Source: Clostridia bacterium (GTDB lineage: Bacteria > Bacillota > Clostridia > TANB77 > CAG-508). From it: DNA of 64,000 bases. Below, in pieces: positions 43,474-51,831 of the stretch. The stretch's first letter is position 1. Each line of letters begins with the position of its first letter. The notes under the pieces were generated by a model. It was given only the letters and a program-made list of their open reading frames with translations, was not told the DNA's origin and searched no databases. The position numbers and the translations under genes were made by a program. The stretch covers positions 1 to 64,000 of the forward strand of contig JAGALX010000008.1 in NCBI GenBank assembly GCA_017625035.1. The letters are read 5' to 3'.

Positions 43474-43699
43474 AGCATGGCAAGATGATGCTTGGGAGGA
43501 TTACTTATATTGGCAGACTCAGGATAAGAAAACTCTAAAAAGAATAAATTTATTACTAAAAGACATAGATAGAAATGCATATGATGGTTTAGGCAAACCA
43601 GAAGCATTATCAGGAAACTTTGCAGGATACTGGAGCAGAAGAATTGACGACAAAAACAGGATAGTGTATCAAAACAAAACCTTCAATCATAAAATATAA
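43466..43699 (+). pseudogene. YoeB/Txe-type mRNA interferase, C-terminally truncated
   Basis: MNKAWQDDAWEDYLYWQTQD, then GKPEALSGNFAGYWSRRIDD and KNRIVY align along E. coli YoeB up to the residue before the last strand. The catalytic glutamate (in GKPEAL) and the R of RIVY are present, but the final His-Tyr pair needed for RNA cleavage is missing: the frame ends QNKTFNHKI, encoded by the 5' arm of a terminator hairpin. An in-frame ATG six bases earlier (43460) is possible. Probably inactive. Confidence 0.8.
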
Positions 43700-43720
43700 A
43701 AAATATGATTGGAGGTTTTT
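43676..43720 (+). terminator. Terminator spanning the toxin 3' end and the next RBS
   Basis: AAAACCTTCAATCATA (43676-43691) pairs with TATGATTGGAGGTTTT (43704-43719). The 3' arm contains the GGAGG that serves the following ATG. Confidence 0.8.
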
Positions 43721-43721
43721 T

Positions 43722-43889
43722 ATGGATTATGAGGTTATGATGAATGGAAATGTCAGGATTGGACAAATGGCACCAGATTTTAATGCTACTACAACATTTG
43801 GAGATATAAAATTAAGTGATTATAGAGGAAAATGGCTTGTACTATTTTCACATCCAGGAGATTTCACCCCCGTTTGTTCCCTACCGTAG
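43722..43889 (+). pseudogene. Peroxiredoxin (AhpC/Prx6-like) 5' fragment
   Basis: 55 codons read [40 protein letters not shown] and VCSLP then stop. The peroxidatic motif PGDFTPVC is intact but the remaining 150 or so residues are gone. The break lies in a near-perfect palindrome (arms TTTGTTCCCTAC and GTAGGAACAAA, 43873-43896), taken as the junction with the incoming element. Confidence 0.85.
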
Positions 43890-43896
43890 GAACAAA
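43873..43896. other. Palindrome at the element junction, possible attachment site
   Basis: Near-perfect palindrome centred on CTACCGTAG located exactly where the peroxiredoxin homology ends and mobile-element genes begin. A matching copy at the right end was not found in the window. Confidence 0.4.
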
Positions 43897-43990
43897 TTAG
43901 GAAACGCTTGATATATATGGGAAATTTGCTGTTTTGTTTAAGTCAAAATTTTACAGCTTTTTACTGAAAATTTAATATAAAAATAATTGA

Positions 43991-44014
43991 GAGGGCAAGT
44001 GTGCCTTCTTTTTT
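43991..44014 (+). terminator. Terminator before the DUF3789 gene
   Basis: GAGGGCA and TGCCTTC arms around AGTG, then TTTTTT. Confidence 0.7.
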
Positions 44015-44045
44015 AGGTTCAATTATTTTGAAGGAGGAATATAAA

Positions 44046-44141
44046 ATGTGGCAATTTATATTAGGGTTATTTATAGGTGCAAATTGTGGAGTAGTACTTT
44101 TTGCAATTATTAAAGCAGGGAGTGATGTAGATAATGAATGA
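44046..44141 (+). CDS. DUF3789 small membrane protein
   Basis: 31-aa peptide MWQFILGLFIGANCGVVLFA followed by IIKAGSDVDNE: one membrane helix and an acidic tail, matching the DUF3789 family found in conjugative elements of Firmicutes. RBS AAGGAGGA at 44030-44037. The stop overlaps the start of the replication gene by 8 bp, so they form one operon. Confidence 0.75.
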   Translation: MWQFILGLFIGANCGVVLFAIIKAGSDVDNE

Positions 44142-44970
44142 AAATAATATACAAAGTAGTTATTATGCAATTATACCTGCATATATTAGGTATAATAAGG
44201 AGTTAAAGTTTGCAGAAAGATTATTATATGGAGAAATAACAGCTTTAAGCAATAAGCAAGGATACTGTTTTGCAAGTAATAGATATTTTGCTAATTTGTA
44301 CGATGTTAGTATAAGTACAATATCAAGATGGATTTCACATCTTGCCGAATTAAATAGTTTACATATAGAAGTAGTAAGAAATGATAAAAAAGAAATTATA
44401 GAAAGAAGAATATATGTAGTAGATAATCCCCATATGCAAAATAATCAATACCCCTATGTGCAAAAAGAGCAATACCCCTATACGCAAAATAATCAATACC
44501 CTATATGCAAAAAGAGCAAAGATAATAATATAAATATTAATAAGATAGATAGATTATTTAATTATATTATAAATAAAGAGCAAAAAATTCCATCAGAATA
44601 TGAAAAATTTATAGATGGTATTTTTGAGATTCTACAAAAATACGATATGTTATATACAAAAGAAATGATACAAAGTTTTCAGTCGAAAGAAAGTATAGAT
44701 AAAATAAAGTATATTATGTATGCAATGGCACTTTTAGTTAAAGAAGGCAGGAGTCAGCAAGTAAGTCGCTTATCTAGGGAAGACTTTTCAAAAGTTTATG
44801 ATAATTGCAAAGCTAAACAAATAGAATATGAAAACACAGAGAATGAAATTGAGGATTTTGCAAATTATTACTATAGAAGTATAATAAATGAAATGTCAAA
44901 GGGGAACCCCCTTTCTTTTTTTGGCTCTAAAACCGAGAATAGGCAAAATGAAGATGAAGAAGTTTTATAG
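44134..44970 (+). CDS. Helix-turn-helix replication initiator / replisome organizer-like protein
   Basis: 278-aa protein. SYYAIIPAYIRYNKELKFAE followed by RLLYGEITALSNKQGYCFAS and VSISTISRWISHLAELN is the HTH_36 winged-helix start common in element and phage replication genes. A tandem repeat encodes QNNQYPY / QKEQYPY / QNNQYPI (44437-44502), a spacing motif seen in DnaD-like initiators. The C-terminal half (MIQSFQSKESIDKIKYIMYA) is helical. It opens the element's replication module; an origin could lie in or near the repeat. Confidence 0.7.
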   Translation: MNENNIQSSYYAIIPAYIRYNKELKFAERLLYGEITALSNKQGYCFASNRYFANLYDVSISTISRWISHLAELNSLHIEVVRNDKKEIIERRIYVVDNPHMQNNQYPYVQKEQYPYTQNNQYPICKKSKDNNININKIDRLFNYIINKEQKIPSEYEKFIDGIFEILQKYDMLYTKEMIQSFQSKESIDKIKYIMYAMALLVKEGRSQQVSRLSREDFSKVYDNCKAKQIEYENTENEIEDFANYYYRSIINEMSKGNPLSFFGSKTENRQNEDEEVL

Positions 44971-44991
44971 ATTGGAGAGTGAAGTATTAAT

Positions 44992-45624
44992 ATGGATAGT
45001 AACAAAAATAACGATAATCTTATTAGAATTGAAAAAAAGCTTGATGAAATCATAAATTATACAGTCAAAGCTAATAAAATTGAGAATTATGAGAAGCAAA
45101 GAAAAGAAATAAAAGCAATACAAAATGAAAATCGTAAAATTATAAATAAAATTCTATATACATTACCAAAGTTAGAAACATTTTCAAAACTTGAAGAGTA
45201 TACAAATGCTGAAATAAGTTACTTAACAGATAATTATATTGAATCATTAATGGGGTCAAAAAGTGTATCCAATATGACGGAATATTCACTTTTTAGATCA
45301 GATATACAAGAGAAAATTAAGACAAAAATGTTTGTCGATAGAGTAAAAAGTATATTAGATTCATATTTAGAAATGAGCAAAGATATAAAAATGTATTCTT
45401 CAGAAAAAAATGAAGGTAATAGTTTGGAATCATTAAATATTAAAAAATCTATTTTGAGAAGAATATATGGATATAAATTAAAAGAAGGAGAAAAGAGAGC
45501 AAAATCAAGAGAAGAATTTGCTGAGGATATTGGATATACACCAAGAACAGTTTATTTATATCAAAATGAACTATTAGATGATTTAGCTCCTTCTTTTTTT
45601 GGAGTTAAGGGATTAATTTTGTAA
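44992..45624 (+). CDS. Coiled-coil protein with C-terminal HTH-like region
   Basis: 210-aa hypothetical. Residues 1-60 predict a coiled coil (IRIEKKLDEIINYTVKANKI). The C-terminal segment SREEFAEDIGYTPRTVYLYQ looks like a helix-turn-helix. Spacing of 21 bp from the initiator gene and RBS GGAGAGTGA imply co-transcription. It may be a replication or partition accessory protein; this is inference. Confidence 0.55.
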   Translation: MDSNKNNDNLIRIEKKLDEIINYTVKANKIENYEKQRKEIKAIQNENRKIINKILYTLPKLETFSKLEEYTNAEISYLTDNYIESLMGSKSVSNMTEYSLFRSDIQEKIKTKMFVDRVKSILDSYLEMSKDIKMYSSEKNEGNSLESLNIKKSILRRIYGYKLKEGEKRAKSREEFAEDIGYTPRTVYLYQNELLDDLAPSFFGVKGLIL

Positions 45625-45634
45625 TTTTTATAGA

Positions 45635-45699
45635 TAACGCAGGAAAGTGCTCATACAAAGCACAGCAAACACATAAATAGCAAGCTATTTAGAGTAATA
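45635..45699 (+). repeat. Two-hairpin element, copy 1 (left inverted repeat of topB-parB)
   Basis: Begins TAACGCAGGAAAGTGCTCAT; contains GTGCT/AGCAC and AAATAGC-AA-GCTATTT hairpins. It is the inverse complement of 49707-49779 with about 85% identity, including a compensatory T-A to C-G change in the second stem. Confidence 0.8.
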
Positions 45700-45809
45700 A
45701 TAACAAAAATAAATCATACAAACGTAATAAAATTCCCCATATGGGGAATTTTGGAATTTTAAGAGAACAGCAATATGGAAGAAAATAAATAAAGAAAGGA
45801 AACAAAAAT

Positions 45810-47891
45810 ATGAGTAAAATATTAATAATAGCGGAAAAGCCTAGTTTAGCAAAAACTATAATAAAAGCAGTTGGAGGAAAAGGAACATTCAAAGATTTTT
45901 ACGAAGATGATAAATATATAATAACATCTCAATTTGGACATTTACTGGAACTTAAATCTATTGGAGAATATCAAAACAATTTAGAAAGAGATAAAAAATG
46001 GACTTTAAATGATTTACCATATTTCCCAAAGGAATTTCAATATAAAGTTAAAAATGATTTAGGTATAAAAGCAAGATATGACCTAATTAAAGAATTAATA
46101 AAAAGACTTGATGTTATAGAAATAGTAAATGCAGGAGATCCAGATAGGGAAGGCGAAACTCTTATTAACATAGTAGTATATAGAATTTTTGATGAACTAC
46201 AATTAAAGAAGAAAGTAACTCGTATATGGCTTGATCCATTAACAGAAGAAAAAATAAGAGAAGAGCTACAAAACAGAAAGCCCATAGAAGATACTAAGAA
46301 TTTATTTATAGAAGGAAAAACAAGAGCATATTTAGATTGGCTTTATGGCATTAATCTTACTGAATATAACACACTAAAAGTTGGAAAGCTTATGAATACA
46401 GGAAGAGTAATTATACCTTTAGTCAGATGGGTATATGACAGAGATATGCAAATTAAGAATTTTGTGCCAGAAAAATACTATCCAATAAATATAACTATAA
46501 ATAAAAATGGAGAAAATATAAAATTAGATTTTAAAGAATTAAAATTTAAGAATAAACTTCAAGCCGAAAACACTTTGAATGAATTAAGAGATAAAAAAAT
46601 AAATGTAGTGGATATTGAATCTAAAGAGCAAATAAAACAACCGAAAAAGTTATTTTCATTATCTACACTTCAAACATATATGTTTCAGAAACATAAAAAG
46701 CCTATTTCAAAAACATTAGAGCTAGTTCAAAGTTTATATGAAAGAGGTTATCTTACATATCCAAGAACAGATACCGAATATTTATCTGAAGACGAAAAAG
46801 ATAAAGTAAAAGAGCTATTAAGAAATATAAATAATACTGATTTAGAGTTTAGAGATTTAAAATCAATATTTGATTCAAACAAGGTAGAATCACATACAGC
46901 TATAATTATTACAAATAAAACACCAAAAATAGAAGAATTAAAAGAAGATGAAAAGCAATTGTATTTAATAGTTAGAAATAGATTTTTTGCAAATTTTGTT
47001 AAAGAAGAATGTATCTTAGATAAAACTATAGTAAAGTTTGATTTAGGAGAATATAAAACAAATATTACAGGAACAGCAATAAAACAGCAAGGTTATTTGA
47101 AATATGAAAACGATATAGGCGAAAGTGAAATTCCTAACTTTAATTTAAATGAAGAGTTTATACCAACTTTAAAAATTGAAGAAAATGAAACAACACCACC
47201 TAGCCACTTATCTGAAGCTGATTTAATAAAACTTTGCAAAAATCCATTTAAAAATTTATTAAAAGAAAATGGAGAAGAAAGCGAAAATAATAGTGATGAT
47301 GATGAATACAAAAAAATACTAGAAGGCTCAATGATTGGTACTGAAGCAACTAGAGCAATAATGATGGAAAAAATAAAAAATGTAGGATATGTCAAAGAAG
47401 AAAAAAACAAGTTAGTAATAACAGATTATGGAATTAAGTTTATAGAAACATTAGAACTACTTAACGAAAATCTATGGAAAGAAAAAACAGCAGAGCTGAA
47501 TAAAAATCTAAAAAGGATATACAAAGGAGAGCTTTCTTCTGATGAAGTTATTAATATAGCAAAGCAAGAGCTAAAAGATATTATGAGTCAAAATATCATG
47601 ATAACAAAAGTGAATAGTGATATAAATAAAGAAATTTTAGGAAAATGTCCAAAATGCAGTAATGGAGATATAATAGAAAATAGCAAAGGTTATGGTTGTA
47701 GCAATTGGAAAAATGGTTGTAATTTTTTTATCTGGAAAAATATAGCAAGTAAAAATATTACTAAGGAAAATATAAAGGATTTACTTTCAAAAGGCGAAAC
47801 AACAGAAGTAAAAGGTTTTAGAAGTAAATTTGGAAAAACTTTTAATTGTAGATTAGTTATAAATAACGGTAAGATTGAATTTAAATCTTAA
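45810..47891 (+). CDS. topB: DNA topoisomerase III (type IA)
   Basis: 693-aa element-encoded topoisomerase, usual in ICEs, which decatenates or relaxes DNA during transfer. The TOPRIM domain starts ILIIAEKPSLAKTIIKAVGG and carries NAGDPDREGETL with its acidic triad. The catalytic tyrosine lies in YLTYPRTDTEYLS (near residue 316). A single zinc ribbon closes the protein (CPKCSNGDII, CSNWKNGCNFFIW). RBS GAAAGGA. Preceded by the left copy of the hairpin inverted repeat. Confidence 0.92.
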   Translation: MSKILIIAEKPSLAKTIIKAVGGKGTFKDFYEDDKYIITSQFGHLLELKSIGEYQNNLERDKKWTLNDLPYFPKEFQYKVKNDLGIKARYDLIKELIKRLDVIEIVNAGDPDREGETLINIVVYRIFDELQLKKKVTRIWLDPLTEEKIREELQNRKPIEDTKNLFIEGKTRAYLDWLYGINLTEYNTLKVGKLMNTGRVIIPLVRWVYDRDMQIKNFVPEKYYPINITINKNGENIKLDFKELKFKNKLQAENTLNELRDKKINVVDIESKEQIKQPKKLFSLSTLQTYMFQKHKKPISKTLELVQSLYERGYLTYPRTDTEYLSEDEKDKVKELLRNINNTDLEFRDLKSIFDSNKVESHTAIIITNKTPKIEELKEDEKQLYLIVRNRFFANFVKEECILDKTIVKFDLGEYKTNITGTAIKQQGYLKYENDIGESEIPNFNLNEEFIPTLKIEENETTPPSHLSEADLIKLCKNPFKNLLKENGEESENNSDDDEYKKILEGSMIGTEATRAIMMEKIKNVGYVKEEKNKLVITDYGIKFIETLELLNENLWKEKTAELNKNLKRIYKGELSSDEVINIAKQELKDIMSQNIMITKVNSDINKEILGKCPKCSNGDIIENSKGYGCSNWKNGCNFFIWKNIASKNITKENIKDLLSKGETTEVKGFRSKFGKTFNCRLVINNGKIEFKS

Positions 47892-47909
47892 TAAATTTAT
47901 TAAAATCTA

Positions 47910-47937
47910 TTCACAATTAAATTCTTTTTGTTATAAT
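47910..47937 (+). promoter_or_regulatory. Promoter of the DUF1847 gene
   Basis: TTCACA (47910-47915), 16-bp spacer, TATAAT (47932-47937), RBS GAAGGAGAT. Confidence 0.55.
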
Positions 47938-47971
47938 TTGGATATGAAATTATAGTGAAGGAGATAATATT

Positions 47972-48574
47972 ATGAAATATACATGTGCTTATTGTCAAAA
48001 ACATTCTTGCCATAAAAATGAACTAGAAAATGCACCTAAAAATTGTCCAACTAAAAATGAAAACGAAGAACTTGAAAAAATCTTAGATAAATATAATGAA
48101 AATGAAAATTACAATATTGCTAAAGTTTCAGCAGAAGTTGTAATGGATAATTATGGTGCAAAGCCAAGAGTTAAAGAAATCGTTGATTTTTGCACAAAAA
48201 TGGGATATAAGAAACTAGGATTAGCGTTTTGTGTAGGTCTATCAAAGGAAGCAAATATTTTTGCACAAATTCTCACTAAACATGGATTTGAGGTAGAATC
48301 AGTTATTTGTAAACTTGGAAGTGTGAATAGAGATAAGATAGGAATAAAGGATTGTGATGTACCAATGTGTAATCCAATTGCACAAGCAGAGTTTTTAAAT
48401 AAGCAAGCTACAGAGTTTAACATAGTATTAGGATTGTGTGTAGGACATGATACTTTATTTTTTAAGTATTCAGAAGCACCAGTTACTGTACTTGCAGTTA
48501 AAGATAGAGCTTTAGCCCATAATCCATTAGGTGCTATTTATCAAGCAGATGGCTATTATAAAAATAGATTATAA
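47972..48574 (+). CDS. DUF1847 Cys-rich protein
   Basis: 200-aa soluble protein with a Cys-rich N-terminus (CAYCQKHSCHKNELENAPKN, then CPT) and further conserved Cys in LAFCVGLSKEA, KDCDVPMCNPIAQAEFLN and LGLCVGHDTLFFKYS. This is the DUF1847 pattern, thought to bind metal; the role is unknown. It has its own promoter between topB and parB and looks like cargo rather than transfer machinery. Confidence 0.85.
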   Translation: MKYTCAYCQKHSCHKNELENAPKNCPTKNENEELEKILDKYNENENYNIAKVSAEVVMDNYGAKPRVKEIVDFCTKMGYKKLGLAFCVGLSKEANIFAQILTKHGFEVESVICKLGSVNRDKIGIKDCDVPMCNPIAQAEFLNKQATEFNIVLGLCVGHDTLFFKYSEAPVTVLAVKDRALAHNPLGAIYQADGYYKNRL

Positions 48575-48630
48575 ATTATATGGGCTTGTTAATTAAATAC
48601 TATGATAAATATAATACATTTCAAAAATGC

Positions 48631-48650
48631 TTCAAAATCACTTCATTGTT
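48631..48650 (+). repeat. 20-bp repeat TTCAAAATCACTTCATTGTT, copy 1
   Basis: Identical 20-mer at 56599-56618. Both lie a short distance upstream of a terminator and a long element gene, and are preceded by a further TTTCAAAA. Confidence 0.6.
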
Positions 48651-48697
48651 AATAAATATTTTAAAAGCTATAATAATATTGTAAAAAAATGTAAATC

Positions 48698-48737
48698 GAG
48701 AGAGGGAAAAGTTCAAGTCCTTCTCTCAATTTTTTTG
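48698..48737 (+). terminator. Terminator upstream of parB
   Basis: GAGAGAGG (48698-48705) pairs with CCTTCTCTC (48719-48727), then AATTTTTTT. Confidence 0.6.
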
Positions 48738-48769
48738 CACAAAAATAACAATGAAAGAAGGGTAGAGAT

Positions 48770-49693
48770 ATGGAAGATGAAATTTTTAATCCATATAAAA
48801 AATTTTCAAAAAACAATGAAGTACAAGCAAAGGAGGAAAATAATGTAAAGAAAGGTTTAGTGGAGTTAAACTTAGATGACCTAGTCCCTTTTAAAAATCA
48901 ACCTTTTAAAGTATATTCTAATGATGAAATGAGAGAGCTTAAAGAATCTATAGAAAGAATAGGACTTCAGAATCCAATTATAGTTAGAAGAATAGAAAAT
49001 AATCAATATGAGATATTGGCAGGTCATAATAGATCCAGAGCATTTAAAGAGCTTGGAAGAGAAAAGATACCTGCGATAATACAAAATGTTGATGATGATA
49101 CAGCACAGATGATTATGATTGATACTAATATAGTCCAAAGACAAAGTATTACAGTAATGGAAAGGGCTAAAGCATATAAGCTAAAAGATGAAATAAAGAA
49201 AAGAAAAAAATACAACATCGACAGAGTTGAAGAAAATTTAACAGAAGAAGAAAAAGAGCTATTGGCAAAAGAAGATGCTAAACAGACTTATTATAGGTAT
49301 TTAAGTTTAAATAATTTGATAAAAGAATATCAGGCAAAATGTGATGATGAATCTTTATCTGTAAGAGCAGGAGAGCAACTTTCTAAATTAAATGAACAAC
49401 AGCAAAGAAAAATTTATGAAGCACTAGGGGATTCAAAAATTACAGAAAATAAAGCTGAAGAGCTAAAAAAATTAGCCAATACTTCTGATGAATTTACAGT
49501 AGATATTATAAAAGAAACTTTTTGTGGAAATAAAAATACAATTAAATCTTCAATAAAGTTTACAAAGAAAGAAATGGAAAAATACTTTAGTAATTTTAAA
49601 TCTATTGAAGAAATTAAAGAATATTTAATTAGTCTTTTAGAAGAAATGGATGAGAAATTAGAAGATTCCCCGTATGGGGAAAAATATTACTAA
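48770..49693 (+). CDS. ParB/Spo0J-family partition protein
   Basis: 307-aa protein with the ParB N-terminal nuclease/CTPase-like domain (LNLDDLVPFKNQPFKVYSND, LKESIERIGLQNPIIVRR, YEILAGHNRSRAFKELG) followed by the HTH domain (VMERAKAYKLKDEIKKR). The GHNRSRA box is the CTP-binding GxxRxxA motif. No parA lies next to it, as is common for element-borne ParB proteins. RBS AGAAGGG. The right hairpin repeat follows 14 bp after the stop. Confidence 0.9.
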   Translation: MEDEIFNPYKKFSKNNEVQAKEENNVKKGLVELNLDDLVPFKNQPFKVYSNDEMRELKESIERIGLQNPIIVRRIENNQYEILAGHNRSRAFKELGREKIPAIIQNVDDDTAQMIMIDTNIVQRQSITVMERAKAYKLKDEIKKRKKYNIDRVEENLTEEEKELLAKEDAKQTYYRYLSLNNLIKEYQAKCDDESLSVRAGEQLSKLNEQQQRKIYEALGDSKITENKAEELKKLANTSDEFTVDIIKETFCGNKNTIKSSIKFTKKEMEKYFSNFKSIEEIKEYLISLLEEMDEKLEDSPYGEKYY

Positions 49694-49706
49694 AGTAATA
49701 CAAAAA

Positions 49707-49779
49707 AACGCAGGTATTACTCTAAACAGCTTGCTGTTTATGTGTTTCAGGTGCTCTGTATGAGCACTTTCCTGCGTTA
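49707..49779 (-). repeat. Two-hairpin element, copy 2 (right inverted repeat, three-way junction)
   Basis: Outer arms AACGCAGG (49707-49714) and CCTGCGTT (49771-49778) enclose AAACAGC-TT-GCTGTTT and GTGCTC...GAGCAC hairpins, giving a potential three-way junction. Inverted relative to 45635-45699. Confidence 0.8.
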
Positions 49780-49810
49780 AAAGACTAAATAGATAGAGGA
49801 GAGGATAAGA

Positions 49811-50275
49811 ATGCCTAAAGTAAATAAATATGGTACTCTAAAAAGAAAAAGACTGGGAATAAGCATAGATCCTATATTAGATAATGATTTGAATAAATAT
49901 ATGGCTTCACAAAATTATAAAAGGTCAAAATCATATTATATCGAACAAGCCATAAAAGAATACATCTATCAAGATGAAAAGGTTTTAGCAAAACAAATTG
50001 AAGATTCCATAAAAAATAATATAAAAACATTTGAAGATAGATACTGCAGAATTTTAGCAAAAGGAATAAAAAGAATTTTTGCAAATACAAAATTACTTCT
50101 TAATATGTTAGCTTATATGTCTAATTCGGAAGATGATGTAAAATTTTTAGTTGAAACTTTAGACGAGGCAGAGCATGATGGTTATATGGCACTAAAAAAT
50201 GGAATAATAGAAAGAGATATAGAGGATTTATTTCCAAAAGATCAGCTTATGCAGAAAGCAAATAAAAAATATTAG
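49811..50275 (+). CDS. Ribbon-helix-helix protein, probable relaxosome accessory
   Basis: 154-aa protein: RLGISIDPILDNDLNKYMAS followed by YKRSKSYYIEQAIKEYI is an Arc/CopG-like RHH domain (residues about 14-55); the rest is helical (AKGIKRIFANTKLLLNMLAY). Its place two genes before the relaxase and the size resemble MobC-like DNA-binding accessory proteins that bind oriT. RBS AGAGGAGAGGA. An oriT would be expected near here, possibly the 49.7-kb structured repeat. Confidence 0.65.
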   Translation: MPKVNKYGTLKRKRLGISIDPILDNDLNKYMASQNYKRSKSYYIEQAIKEYIYQDEKVLAKQIEDSIKNNIKTFEDRYCRILAKGIKRIFANTKLLLNMLAYMSNSEDDVKFLVETLDEAEHDGYMALKNGIIERDIEDLFPKDQLMQKANKKY

Positions 50276-50289
50276 AAAGGGAAAAATTT

Positions 50290-50448
50290 ATGAGCAATAA
50301 TTGTGATAAATGTAAGTTTTGCATATTAATAAATGATTTTGATTATGTGTGTTCAGGTAGATCTGACGAATATAATATCAAAATAAATAAAGCAAAAGAG
50401 CTAAACAAAAATAATGATTGTAAATATTACGAGGAGAATAAATTATGA
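50290..50448 (+). CDS. Small Cys-rich protein
   Basis: 52-aa peptide MSNNCDKCKFCILINDFDYV then CSGRSDEYN and NNDCKYYEENKL. Cys pattern CxxCxxC...C...C suggests zinc binding. RBS GAAAGGG; the stop overlaps the relaxase start (ATGA), so translation is coupled. Not a named family to me. Confidence 0.65.
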   Translation: MSNNCDKCKFCILINDFDYVCSGRSDEYNIKINKAKELNKNNDCKYYEENKL

Positions 50449-51704
50449 TTTCAGGGGTAAATTTTATAGACTTGAATCAAAAAAATAAAGCGAAACAGAA
50501 AAAAATAGATAGACTATCAAATAAGAAAAGAGCTACAATAGTAAGGGCTCATATTAATTATATAGGGAGAATAGAAGGAGCTGAAAGCAATGGAGAGCAT
50601 AGTCTTTTTGGAACTTTAAATAATAATGAAAATGTATATGAAATGAAAAAAACTGATATTTTAGCATATATAAAAGATAAAGTATCTACAGGAGCTTATG
50701 TATATAAAACAGTTATCTCACTCACACAGCAAGATTCAGAAAGATATGGCTACACTACGAGAAATGATTGGGAAAATCTAATTAGAGCAAATATAAAGCT
50801 AATTGCAGATGAATATAACATAAGACCTGAAAATTTAGACTGGATAGCTTCATTTCATACTGAAGAAGAGCACCCACATATACATTTAGTATTTTATGAT
50901 AATACAGATTTTAAAAAAGTTAAGCCATATGTTAAGTATGACAAAATCAAGCAAAAGCTGAACTACTCTGTATATAAAAAAGATATACAACCTTTATTAG
51001 ATGAAAAGAATATTATTAAAAGAGAAATAAAAGATATTTTTAAAGACAATATAGATGATATTGTTTATTATGATAGAAATAAAATATTTAATAATAAAAT
51101 TAATGATAAAGAATTGAATGAAATAGCTTTATTATTGAAGGAAGTTTACAAAATTAAAGATTTAGAATATAAAACAACCAAAAGAGGCTCTTGGAAAATG
51201 CAGTATCAGACTCCTGAAATTAAAGAAAAAATAAGAGCTATAACTAATAAAATATTACAGTCATCTTCGCAAATAAAAGTTGAAGTTAATTCTTATATAA
51301 ATGCTTGTATAGAAACAGAGAAAATTAAGAATGTAAATAACACAACTAAACAAGCAAGAAAAGCTACAGAGCAAATAATAAAAAAAGAAACAGAATTTAT
51401 ACTAAAGAAAGTCGACAATCAAATTTTAGACTATTTAAAAGAATCTAAAGGAAAGATTATGGATGAACAAAAAGAGTTGTTGAAAAAGGAATTTGATGAT
51501 AGAGAATACAATATATTAATCTCTAATATACTTTCTAAAAGAATGCATAACTTATTTACAAATATCAATAATGCTCTAAGCGATACAATTAATATTAAAA
51601 AATCTTTAAATGCAACAACAAAAAGTATATCGCACTCAAAAAGAGCAAAAAGAGAATGGGCTTTAAAACATAGAGATATTGGTATTATTGATTGGGAGAA
51701 ATAA
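50445..51704 (+). CDS. MobL/MobP3-like relaxase
   Basis: 419-aa relaxase that would nick oriT and pilot the DNA strand. TIVRAHINYIGRIEGAESNG and GEHSLFG at the N-terminus, SLTQQDSERYGYTTRNDWEN in the middle, and the metal-binding HUH-like motif EEEHPHIHLVFYD (near residues 144-156) fit the MobL/MobP3 group. The C-terminal half is a long helical, Lys/Glu-rich region. The likely nucleophile tyrosine is among Y41, Y68 or Y100 (approximate). RBS GAGGAG. No coupling protein or T4SS genes are in the window, so transfer would need a helper or genes beyond. Confidence 0.82.
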   Translation: MISGVNFIDLNQKNKAKQKKIDRLSNKKRATIVRAHINYIGRIEGAESNGEHSLFGTLNNNENVYEMKKTDILAYIKDKVSTGAYVYKTVISLTQQDSERYGYTTRNDWENLIRANIKLIADEYNIRPENLDWIASFHTEEEHPHIHLVFYDNTDFKKVKPYVKYDKIKQKLNYSVYKKDIQPLLDEKNIIKREIKDIFKDNIDDIVYYDRNKIFNNKINDKELNEIALLLKEVYKIKDLEYKTTKRGSWKMQYQTPEIKEKIRAITNKILQSSSQIKVEVNSYINACIETEKIKNVNNTTKQARKATEQIIKKETEFILKKVDNQILDYLKESKGKIMDEQKELLKKEFDDREYNILISNILSKRMHNLFTNINNALSDTINIKKSLNATTKSISHSKRAKREWALKHRDIGIIDWEK

Positions 51705-51831
51705 GTTGTCTAAAATAAAATCAAAAATTTGTTCTGTGTTCGCTTGAACTTCAGAATAACTTAATATATAATTAAATAGCTTTAGAAATAAACATACATA
51801 AAAATATAAAGAATTATAAGGATGGCAAACT

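Noticed and set aside
44437-44502. Tandem 24-bp repeats as plasmid iterons
   Set aside because: They lie in the coding frame of the initiator and encode QNNQYPY-type repeats; an iteron role is possible but unsupported.
48698-48737. TTCAAGTCC plus flanks resembles a tRNA T-arm and acceptor end (possible attachment site)
   Set aside because: The T stem does not pair properly and there is no CCA-type end or upstream tRNA body; a terminator explains it.
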